DNA of 64,000 nucleotides, from the NCBI RefSeq assembly GCF_020911945.1, contig NZ_CP087135.1, positions 310,001 through 374,000 on the forward strand, written 5' to 3'. The translations under genes and the position numbers were made by a program. The DNA comes from Flavobacterium galactosidilyticum. GTDB lineage: Bacteria; Bacteroidota; Bacteroidia; Flavobacteriales; Flavobacteriaceae. Of the stretch, positions 38,237 through 45,294 are shown piece by piece. The notes under the pieces were generated by a model. That model saw only the letters and a list, made by a program, of their open reading frames with translations, ran no database searches and was not told where the DNA came from. The stretch's first letter is position 1. Each line of letters begins with the position of its first letter.

Positions 38237-38767
38237 TTATTCTTTTAGTTTATATACTTCTGGCAAATTTCTTCCTAAACCATCGTAGTCTAAGCCATAA
38301 CCAACAATAAATTTGTTAGGAATTCTGATTCCAACGTAATCTATTTTTACATCCTTTGTATAGGCTTCAGGTTTAAAGAAAAGTGTTGCTATTTTAAAAT
38401 GTTTTACATTTTGATCTTTGAACAATGCTTTTAGCTCCACTAATGTATTTCCAGTATCTACAATATCCTCAATTATTATCACGCTACGACCAGTCAAGTC
38501 TTGATTAAGACCTATTAACTGCTTTACTTCGTTTGTAGTAGAAGTTCCTTCGTAAGACGCCATTTTTATAAATGACACTTCACACGGTCTTTTATACAAT
38601 TTCATAAAATCAGAAACTACCATGAAAGAGCCATTCAATACTCCTACAAAAACTGGTGTTTCATCAATAAAATCATCCTCTATTTGTGCAACCATTTTTG
38701 TCAAAGCAAACTCGATTTCTTTAGCAGAAATGAACGGAACAAATTGTTTATCGTGAAGTTGTATCAT
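38237..38767 (-). CDS. hpt: Hypoxanthine phosphoribosyltransferase
   Basis: Purine salvage enzyme of 176 residues turning hypoxanthine or guanine plus PRPP into IMP or GMP. The PRPP motif is IIIEDIVDTGNT (97-108), and the base-binding end has KIDYVGIRIPNKFIVGYGLDYDG. It is followed by adk after 15 bases; both serve purine nucleotide supply. A TATATTTG box lies 24 bases upstream. Confidence 0.95.
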   Translation of the reverse strand: MIQLHDKQFVPFISAKEIEFALTKMVAQIEDDFIDETPVFVGVLNGSFMVVSDFMKLYKRPCEVSFIKMASYEGTSTTNEVKQLIGLNQDLTGRSVIIIEDIVDTGNTLVELKALFKDQNVKHFKIATLFFKPEAYTKDVKIDYVGIRIPNKFIVGYGLDYDGLGRNLPEVYKLKE

Positions 38768-38790
38768 TTTTAGATGTTTAAAATAATTGG

Positions 38791-38798
38791 CAAATATA
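38791..38798 (-). promoter_or_regulatory. hpt-adk promoter -7 box
   Basis: Minus-strand TATATTTG, an exact match to the consensus, leaving a leader of about 20 bases before the hpt start. No TTG found at -33. Confidence 0.55.
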
Positions 38799-38845
38799 GC
38801 AATTTCTGAATTGAGAATTCAGGTTTAGAACCACAAGAATAGTGT

Positions 38846-38853
38846 ACATTTGA
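38846..38853 (+). promoter_or_regulatory. -7 box before the gene at 38878
   Basis: TACATTTG, an exact TAnnTTTG match, 24 bases before the ATG. It is back to back with the hpt promoter in a 110-base divergent spacer. Confidence 0.55.
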
Positions 38854-38877
38854 AAATAATATGTTTTTTAGCACTTT

Positions 38878-39408
38878 ATGAACAGCGAACTTTATAAAAA
38901 AATCTCTGATAGCACTGCTCATCGTACAAGCAGAGATGCTATTGCTAACGGAATTTTAACTGATCAAAACTTATTCCCTAGCCTATTTGAAATAGCATTA
39001 AACACAAAAGACAAAAACCATCATAAAGCCTGCTGGATTATGGAATTAGTCCTAGAGAAAAAGTTATTTTACTTAACTGATTTTCTCAATGACTTTTGTA
39101 AAAATTTAAAAACCTTTGACAGTGAGAGTTCTTTGCGATCCATTTCAAAAATATCAATGTTTTTAAGTAAATGTAGTATTTTGACAAGCTTTCAAGAGGA
39201 GCTAATTATAGAAAGTTGCCTCGATTGGCTCATTAGTGATCGTATCAAAGTGGCTACTAAGGCGTATTCCATTAGAACTTTACACCAACTTGGCAAAAAG
39301 TATGATTGGATTTATCCCGAATTACGTCGAATTCTTACTGACGATTACAGCAAACATTCCTATGCGTATAAAGCAGTTGCTCGAGAAATTTTGAAGAAAA
39401 TTAAATAG
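38878..39408 (+). CDS. Small helical protein, unknown function
   Basis: A 176-residue cytoplasmic protein with no signal peptide or membrane helix. The sequence is almost all helix and has a HEAT/armadillo-like rhythm of paired helices (HKACWIMELVLEKKLFYLTDFLNDF; KVATKAYSIRTLHQLGKKYDWIYPELRRIL). The last segment is basic. It sits before purK-purE on the same strand but purK has its own promoter box after this gene. I do not recognise a catalytic site; a protein-binding or regulatory role is possible. Confidence 0.7.
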   Translation: MNSELYKKISDSTAHRTSRDAIANGILTDQNLFPSLFEIALNTKDKNHHKACWIMELVLEKKLFYLTDFLNDFCKNLKTFDSESSLRSISKISMFLSKCSILTSFQEELIIESCLDWLISDRIKVATKAYSIRTLHQLGKKYDWIYPELRRILTDDYSKHSYAYKAVAREILKKIK

Positions 39409-39434
39409 CGTTTTCGGATTTAGTCTTTATAAAG

Positions 39435-39442
39435 TATCTTTG
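39435..39442 (+). promoter_or_regulatory. purK promoter -7 box
   Basis: TATCTTTG, an exact consensus match, 26 bases after the previous stop codon and about 75 bases before the purK ATG. No TTG at -33. The leader contains a 14-codon open frame. Confidence 0.6.
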
Positions 39443-39462
39443 CATAAACATACAACTACACA

Positions 39463-39507
39463 ATGACACGTGCGGAGCGACTGCATTTGACAGTTAATAA
39501 ACAATAG
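39463..39507 (+). CDS. Possible 14-residue leader peptide before purK
   Basis: ATG at 39463 opens a frame MTRAERLHLTVNKQ ending in TAG at 39505-39507, nine bases before the purK start. It is richer in G and C than its surroundings. It lies fully inside the predicted leader, with a small TGCGG/CTGCA stem in it. Whether it is translated cannot be told from sequence. Confidence 0.25.
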   Translation: MTRAERLHLTVNKQ

Positions 39508-39516
39508 CTAAAACAA

Positions 39517-40680
39517 ATGAATTATTTTTCTTCCGATTTTAAATTAGGAATTTTAGGTGGCGGACAGCTAGGTAAAATGCTATTATTTGACACACGAAAA
39601 TTTGATATACAAACTTATGTTCTAGATCCAAGCGATGAAGCACCTTGCAAAATTGCTTGTGACAAATTCTTCAAAGGTGATTTGATGGATTTTGAAACGG
39701 TTTATAATTTCGGAAAACTAGTCGACGTTTTAACTTTCGAAATTGAATTAGTTAATCTGGAAGCTTTAGTAAAATTAGAGGCAGAGGGATTAAAAGTTTA
39801 TCCTTCGCCAAAAACACTGAAATTAATTCAAAACAAAGGCGTTCAGAAAGATTTCTACACTGAGCATGCTATTCCTACAGCCAACTACAAAAGGTTTAAG
39901 AATATAAAAAGCTTGGTTGTAGCAATCTTGGAATCGAAAATCGAATTGCCTTTTGTATGGAAATGTACTGAATTTGGATACGATGGTAATGGTGTAAAAG
40001 TAATTAGACAAGTATCCGATTTAGACAATTTAGCTAATGTAGAATGCATTGCGGAAGAAATGATACCGTTTAAAAATGAATTAGCAGTTATTGTTTGTCG
40101 GTCCCCGTCAGGCGAAATAAAAACATATCCTGTGGTTGAAATGGAGTTTCATCCAGAAGCGAACCAAGTAGAATATGTAATTTGTCCTGCTCGAATTGAT
40201 GCTAAAGTCGCTGAAAAAGCAAGAGAGATTGCTCTAACAGTTTCAGAAAAATTCAATCATGTTGGATTGTTAGCTGTCGAAATGTTTCAAAGAGAAGACG
40301 ACGAGATTATAGTAAACGAAGTAGCTCCCCGCCCGCATAACTCAGGACATTATTCTATCGAAGCTAGTTATACTTCACAATTTGAAAACCATTTGAGAGC
40401 TATTTTAAATTTACCGCTAGGTAATACCGAAAGTAAAGTGGCTGGAATTATGGTAAACTTAGTTGGTGCTGAAGGATATTCTGGAGATGTTGTTTATGAA
40501 AACATCGAAAAAATAATGAGTTGGAATGGCGTTACACCACATATTTACGGAAAGAAACAAACGCGTCCTTTTAGAAAAATGGGGCATGTTACTATTGTAA
40601 ATTCTGATATTGTAGAAGCAAGAAAAATTGCTGAAGATGTCAAGAATAGCATTAGAGTAATCAGCGATTCGAAAAAATAA
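39517..40680 (+). CDS. purK: 5-(carboxyamino)imidazole ribonucleotide synthase
   Basis: ATP-grasp enzyme of 387 residues that converts AIR, bicarbonate and ATP to N5-CAIR in purine synthesis. It begins with the dinucleotide-like LGILGGGQLGKMLLFDTRKF, has the ATP-binding WKCTEFGYDGNGVKV and the metal site region EIIVNEVAPRPHNSGHY. PurE follows after 45 bases, so the two enzymes of the step are made together. Confidence 0.97.
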   Translation: MNYFSSDFKLGILGGGQLGKMLLFDTRKFDIQTYVLDPSDEAPCKIACDKFFKGDLMDFETVYNFGKLVDVLTFEIELVNLEALVKLEAEGLKVYPSPKTLKLIQNKGVQKDFYTEHAIPTANYKRFKNIKSLVVAILESKIELPFVWKCTEFGYDGNGVKVIRQVSDLDNLANVECIAEEMIPFKNELAVIVCRSPSGEIKTYPVVEMEFHPEANQVEYVICPARIDAKVAEKAREIALTVSEKFNHVGLLAVEMFQREDDEIIVNEVAPRPHNSGHYSIEASYTSQFENHLRAILNLPLGNTESKVAGIMVNLVGAEGYSGDVVYENIEKIMSWNGVTPHIYGKKQTRPFRKMGHVTIVNSDIVEARKIAEDVKNSIRVISDSKK

Positions 40681-40725
40681 AAAACACCTATATAAAGGTT
40701 GTCTACAAATATCTAAAAAACAAAC

Positions 40726-41208
40726 ATGAAAGTAGCCGTAATAATGGGAAGTATCTCAGATATGCCCGTAATGCAAGAAGCAATAGACATATTAAAATCA
40801 TTTGAAATCGAGGTAGAAGTTGATATTGTATCAGCACATAGAACACCTGAAAAGTTATTTGACTTTAGCCAAAATGCACATAGAAGAGGCGTTTCAGTAG
40901 TGATTGCTGGAGCTGGTGGAGCTGCGCATTTACCAGGAATGGTTGCATCTATGTCGCCACTTCCAGTGATAGGGGTTCCAGTAAAATCTAGTAATTCTAT
41001 TGATGGCTGGGATTCAGTTCTTTCTATTTTGCAAATGCCTGGCGGCGTTCCAGTTGCGACTGTAGCTTTAAATGGCGCTAAAAATGCTGGAATTCTAGCT
41101 GCTCAAATTATAGGAAGTAGTGATAGTTCTGTTCTAGATCGAATTATTGCATATAAATTAGATTTGAAAGAGGCCGTACTTACAGCTTCCGAAAGTTTAA
41201 AAAAATAA
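40726..41208 (+). CDS. purE: N5-carboxyaminoimidazole ribonucleotide mutase
   Basis: Class I PurE of 160 residues; moves the carboxyl group of N5-CAIR to give CAIR. Key motifs are MGSISDMPVMQEA (7-19), SAHRTPEKLFDF with the catalytic histidine, and GAGGAAHLPGMVASMSPLPVIGVP. It works directly on the PurK product. It ends at a strong bidirectional terminator. Confidence 0.97.
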   Translation: MKVAVIMGSISDMPVMQEAIDILKSFEIEVEVDIVSAHRTPEKLFDFSQNAHRRGVSVVIAGAGGAAHLPGMVASMSPLPVIGVPVKSSNSIDGWDSVLSILQMPGGVPVATVALNGAKNAGILAAQIIGSSDSSVLDRIIAYKLDLKEAVLTASESLKK

Positions 41209-41254
41209 AAATCAGGCCAATTAATCAGAATTGATTAATTTCGAATAATTAGTT

Positions 41255-41299
41255 AAAAAGTAAAGGCTTTCAAAAAATTGGAATCCTTTACTTTTTTTT
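41255..41299. terminator. Bidirectional terminator between purE and the gene at 41315
   Basis: AAAAAGTAAAGG (41255-41266) pairs with CCTTTACTTTTT (41285-41296), followed by more T. A-rich on one side and T-rich on the other, it can stop both convergent transcripts. A second palindrome, AATTAATC/GATTAATT, lies just before it at 41219-41240. Confidence 0.85.
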
Positions 41300-41314
41300 A
41301 AGCTCTTAATTAAA

Positions 41315-41986
41315 CTAAATCGTTTCAACACTTTCTTCTAGTGCGCTTTCAAAATGGGAACTTATTAAATCCTCATTATTTATCCAATTTTCAGAAGTTA
41401 CTAAAGTATAGTTAACTTTATCAATTGTATTCAGTTCCCATATAATTCCTTCGGACTCTGGAAATGGAATATTTTGAGTCATTTGATCATCAAATAATCG
41501 TTTGATCAGATTTCGATCAGATAAACCATTGTTCAATAATTTCAATACATTTTCTTTAGTCAAAATTTTTGACTCATCAACTTCAGCTGGAGTAATTGAA
41601 AAATGAACTACTGACGCTTTCGCATTTGGAAACTTGCCATTATAAGCCTTAAACAACAATTGATTTACATGAAACAATCTCCCCTGCATGTGAATTTCAG
41701 GATATTCTTCGCACACTTTATCAATCAACATATTGTGAGCAATTTGCTGTATTTGCCCTTCGTTTAACTCCTCCGAAAATTTATAGTGTAATACAATTTC
41801 AGCCGCTTCACTAGGCTCGTAATCAGAAATTGCCATTTCTAATAGCTCTGGCAAATTCTTTTTCTCAGCGTTTGCTCCATCTGGATAATTGAACTTATCA
41901 AGTAATTGAATTAAATCGTCATCTGACCAATATCCTTCTACATCATTCACCGTATCAATACGTTTTATTGCAATTTTGTAATTCAT
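41315..41986 (-). CDS. Cytoplasmic protein of unknown function
   Basis: A 223-residue acidic protein without signal peptide or membrane helix. It alternates helices and strands, with DDDLIQLLDKFNYPDGAN near residue 22, a long helix (LNEGQIQQIAHNMLIDKVCEEYPEIH, about 74-99), and an acidic end (SHFESALEESVETI). No catalytic motif or family was recognised. It is a single gene, convergent with purE. About 225 bases separate it from the M3 peptidase gene; that gap holds the peptidase promoter and nothing else clear. Confidence 0.65.
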   Translation of the reverse strand: MNYKIAIKRIDTVNDVEGYWSDDDLIQLLDKFNYPDGANAEKKNLPELLEMAISDYEPSEAAEIVLHYKFSEELNEGQIQQIAHNMLIDKVCEEYPEIHMQGRLFHVNQLLFKAYNGKFPNAKASVVHFSITPAEVDESKILTKENVLKLLNNGLSDRNLIKRLFDDQMTQNIPFPESEGIIWELNTIDKVNYTLVTSENWINNEDLISSHFESALEESVETI

Positions 41987-42156
41987 AACTTTATTTTAAA
42001 ATGTTTTTGATCAACTACATAGAATAATTAATCTTTTTCCAATTTACGACTTTTAAACCCAGATAGTAAATAAATAACATAACTATAACATCATGTTAGT
42101 ATCATCATAGCAAGATATTGCCGACTTTTACATTACTGCCTTTTTTTATAAATTGC

Positions 42157-42164
42157 TACCTTTG
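42157..42164 (+). promoter_or_regulatory. Promoter -7 box of the M3 peptidase gene
   Basis: TACCTTTG, an exact TAnnTTTG match, about 48 bases before the ATG at 42212. At the -33 position there is CTG rather than TTG. Confidence 0.55.
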
Positions 42165-42211
42165 CACTTCAAAAACTTATTATTCAAATATTAGAATCAA
42201 CCACATAAACA

Positions 42212-44239
42212 ATGAATGTTTTAACAAAATACTTTTCTACAAAACACAATACGGCTCCGTTTTCACAAATAAAAAACGAAGATTATTTACCCGCAATACA
42301 AGAAGGAATTACTTTGGCAAAAGCCGAAATTTATGCTATTATAAAAAATCCTGAGACTGCTACATTTGAAAACACGATTGTAGCAATGGATTATGCAGGA
42401 GAAATACTAGACAGAGCTTCAAGTATTTTCTTCAACCTAAATTCTGCTGAAACTAATGACGAAATGCAAAAAATCGCACAAGAGGTTTCGCCATTATTAT
42501 CTGAATTTGGAAATGACATAACCTTAAATCCAGAATTGTTTGCACGAGTAAAAGCCGTTTATGATTCAAAAGAGTCTTTAAAACTTAGTCCTGAGCAAAG
42601 CACTTTATTAGACAAGAAATACAAAAGTTTTTCTCGTAATGGAGCTAATCTTGCGGAAGATAAAAAAAATCAATTACGTGAAATCGACAAAGAACTATCG
42701 AAACTAAGTTTGCAGTTTGGCGAAAATATATTAGTTGAAACGAATGCTTTCGAAATGCACTTGACTGATGAAAAAGATTTGTCAGGACTACCTGAAGGCA
42801 CTATTGAAGCTGCACGATCTTTGGCGAAAGCCCAAGACAAAGAAGGCTGGATATTCACGTTAGACCATCCGAGTTATGTTCCCTTTATGACCTATGCTGA
42901 TAATCGAGAATTGCGTAAAAAACTAGCAATTGCATTTGGTGCAAGAGGATTTCAAAATAACGAATTTGATAATCAGGAAATTGTATTGAAAATTGCCAAA
43001 TTGCGTTTTGAAAGAGCACAATTATTAGGATACACTACACATGCTCATTTTGTTTTAGAAGAAAGAATGGCGCAAAGTCCTGAAAAAGTTCTTTCATTCT
43101 CGAATGATTTATTATCAAAAGCAAAACCTGCCGCATTAAAAGAATTCGAGCAACTATCGGCTTTCGCCAAAGAATTAGACGGAATCGAGCAATTAGAAAA
43201 ATGGGATGGTGGTTATTATTCTGAAAAATTAAAACAGCAACTTTTTAATTTAGACGATGAAAAATTAAAACCTTATTTTCAATTAGAAAAAGTTCTAAAA
43301 GGAGCGTTTACAATTGCTGACAAACTTTACGGATTGACTTTTACAGAGGTATTTGACATAGATAAATACCATCCAGAAGTTATGACTTATGAAGTGACAG
43401 ACGAAAATAAGGATTTAGTAGCAGTATTTTATGCTGATTTTTTTCCAAGAAAAGGAAAACGCAATGGCGCTTGGATGACTTCTTTTAAATCGCAATATGT
43501 GAAAAATGGCGTTAACGAAAGGCCACACGTTTCAAATGTTTGCAATTTCACTAAACCGACTGAAACAAAGCCTTCACTATTAACCTTTAATGAAGTAACA
43601 ACTTTATTCCATGAATTTGGACATGGATTACACGGGATGTTAGCCAATACTATTTATCCAAGTTTATCAGGGACTTCGGTTTACTGGGATTTTGTTGAAT
43701 TACCAAGCCAAGTGATGGAAAATTGGTGTTACGAGCCTGAAGCTTTAGCTTTGTTTGCAACACATTATGAAACCGGTGAAGTGATTCCACAGGAATATGT
43801 AAATAAGATCAAGGAAAGTGCTAGTTTCCAAGAAGGATTAGCTACGATGCGTCAGCTTAGTTTTGGATTATTAGATATGGGTTGGCACGGTCAAGATCCT
43901 TCAAATATCAGCAATATAAAAGCTTTTGAAACCGAGCAATTTGCCAATACTCAATTGTATCCTGAAGTAGCTGAAAATGCTATGAGTACTGCATTTTCAC
44001 ATATTTTTCAAGGCGGTTATTCTTCAGGTTATTACAGTTATAAATGGGCAGAAGTTCTGGACGCTGATGCTTTTGAATATTTCAAAGAAAAGGGAATTTT
44101 CAATAAAGAAGTGGCAACAAAATTCAAAGAAAATGTACTTTCAAAAGGCGGAACTGAACCACCAATGGAATTATACAAGCGTTTTAGAGGTCAAGAACCA
44201 AAACCAGACGCATTGTTAAAGAGAGCGGGGTTATTATAG
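42212..44239 (+). CDS. M3-family oligopeptidase (PrlC/Dcp-like)
   Basis: Zinc metallopeptidase of 675 residues, helical throughout, that degrades short peptides in the cytoplasm. The active site is HEFGH at 467-471 inside TLFHEFGHGLHGML, with a downstream glutamate in SGTSVYWDFVELPSQVMENW and the C-terminal GYSSGYYSYKWAEVLDADAFEYF. No signal peptide is seen, so cytoplasmic. It could be oligopeptidase A or a dipeptidyl carboxypeptidase; sequence alone does not decide between them. Confidence 0.92.
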   Translation: MNVLTKYFSTKHNTAPFSQIKNEDYLPAIQEGITLAKAEIYAIIKNPETATFENTIVAMDYAGEILDRASSIFFNLNSAETNDEMQKIAQEVSPLLSEFGNDITLNPELFARVKAVYDSKESLKLSPEQSTLLDKKYKSFSRNGANLAEDKKNQLREIDKELSKLSLQFGENILVETNAFEMHLTDEKDLSGLPEGTIEAARSLAKAQDKEGWIFTLDHPSYVPFMTYADNRELRKKLAIAFGARGFQNNEFDNQEIVLKIAKLRFERAQLLGYTTHAHFVLEERMAQSPEKVLSFSNDLLSKAKPAALKEFEQLSAFAKELDGIEQLEKWDGGYYSEKLKQQLFNLDDEKLKPYFQLEKVLKGAFTIADKLYGLTFTEVFDIDKYHPEVMTYEVTDENKDLVAVFYADFFPRKGKRNGAWMTSFKSQYVKNGVNERPHVSNVCNFTKPTETKPSLLTFNEVTTLFHEFGHGLHGMLANTIYPSLSGTSVYWDFVELPSQVMENWCYEPEALALFATHYETGEVIPQEYVNKIKESASFQEGLATMRQLSFGLLDMGWHGQDPSNISNIKAFETEQFANTQLYPEVAENAMSTAFSHIFQGGYSSGYYSYKWAEVLDADAFEYFKEKGIFNKEVATKFKENVLSKGGTEPPMELYKRFRGQEPKPDALLKRAGLL

Positions 44240-44258
44240 AACTTTGCTATTTAGATAT

Positions 44259-44291
44259 ATAACCGAAGTAGCAATACTTCGGTTATTTTTT
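44259..44291 (+). terminator. Terminator of the M3 peptidase gene
   Basis: ATAACCGAAGTA (44259-44270), a GCAA tetraloop and TACTTCGGTTAT (44275-44286), then a T run. A perfect 12-bp stem with a GNRA loop. Confidence 0.92.
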
Positions 44292-44334
44292 ATGAACATT
44301 ATCAATCAAATTCTATCCACCACTAGCAACCTTT

Positions 44335-45147
44335 CTAAATAAAAACTACCATCAACCACCACAAAATAGGAATGCTTTCGACCCAAAAAGACGTGTAATA
44401 TTTAGATCGTTTTTTGTTTACAAAAAGCAACGAAAGCGAAACTAAAACCACTAAAACAAAATTCACGATTAATTGTTTGACGTCAAAATTGCTTTTCATA
44501 AATTCTAAAAAATAAAAAAGAATCATTAGCGTAATCCCTAGCTTTTTTGTCATTTTAGCTCCTATTTTTTGCGGAACAGTTTGCAAATAAGGATCATCAT
44601 TTGACATATCAATGATTTCAAAAACGAGGACTAAAACAAAAATCAGGATAAATCTTTGGATGCATTTTAGAAAAAAATCAGATGTTATGGCCACCTCAGC
44701 ATTCAACAGCGGTAAACCAATGGTTACACCAGCCCAACACAAAGCCACAATATAAATTTTTACACCAACCCAATTCCGTGCGTTTTTTCGATTTGGAAAA
44801 AAAGGAAGGGTATACAACAACGTAATACTCAAAAAAGCAATAGCCGTAATTTGAGTTATTCGCTCCAATAGAAAAAAATAATAACCAACTAAAGCTAGCG
44901 AACAAAGACTAAATAAAGCAATCAACTTTAATTCGGTACGCATTTGGGCTTTTTTGGCTCTAGCCAAGGCATCGTATTTTACAAAATTGTATCCTACAAC
45001 TGTTCCAAAAAAAGCAAAGTTAGCAATAGTTTCTTCATAAGAAATGTGGAACATGTGTTGGGTCATACGGACTAAGGCATAGCAGGACAAACCCACATGA
45101 ATGCTGCTGTTGATATAAAAATCAAATAGTAGTTTCAAAATCCTCAT
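44335..45147 (-). CDS. Membrane protein, degenerate UbiA-like prenyltransferase fold
   Basis: A 270-residue inner membrane protein with seven or eight hydrophobic helices. The helix spacing and the loop FEIIDMSNDDPYLQTVPQKIG (about 184-204) resemble the second Asp-rich loop of UbiA prenyltransferases. At the first loop only YNFVKYDALAR is seen, where an active enzyme would have NDxxDxxxD. So the fold is likely but catalysis is doubtful. It is a single gene, divergent from gcvP. Confidence 0.6.
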   Translation of the reverse strand: MRILKLLFDFYINSSIHVGLSCYALVRMTQHMFHISYEETIANFAFFGTVVGYNFVKYDALARAKKAQMRTELKLIALFSLCSLALVGYYFFLLERITQITAIAFLSITLLYTLPFFPNRKNARNWVGVKIYIVALCWAGVTIGLPLLNAEVAITSDFFLKCIQRFILIFVLVLVFEIIDMSNDDPYLQTVPQKIGAKMTKKLGITLMILFYFLEFMKSNFDVKQLIVNFVLVVLVSLSLLFVNKKRSKYYTSFWVESIPILWWLMVVFI

Positions 45148-45294
45148 TAGACAAAATTAATCAAAGTGTTAATAAGAACGTCTTTTAGTTGAAAAATTCA
45201 CAGAAAATCAAGTCAGAAAAGGCTATTTATAGCATATTAATATTTAATTTTACAGCCTTTTAAAACAACAAACACACAACACATTTTATATACA

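Noticed and set aside
39443..39516. A purine riboswitch before purK
   Set aside because: The leader is too short and lacks the three-way junction loops of purine riboswitches; only a 5-bp stem and a tiny open frame are present.
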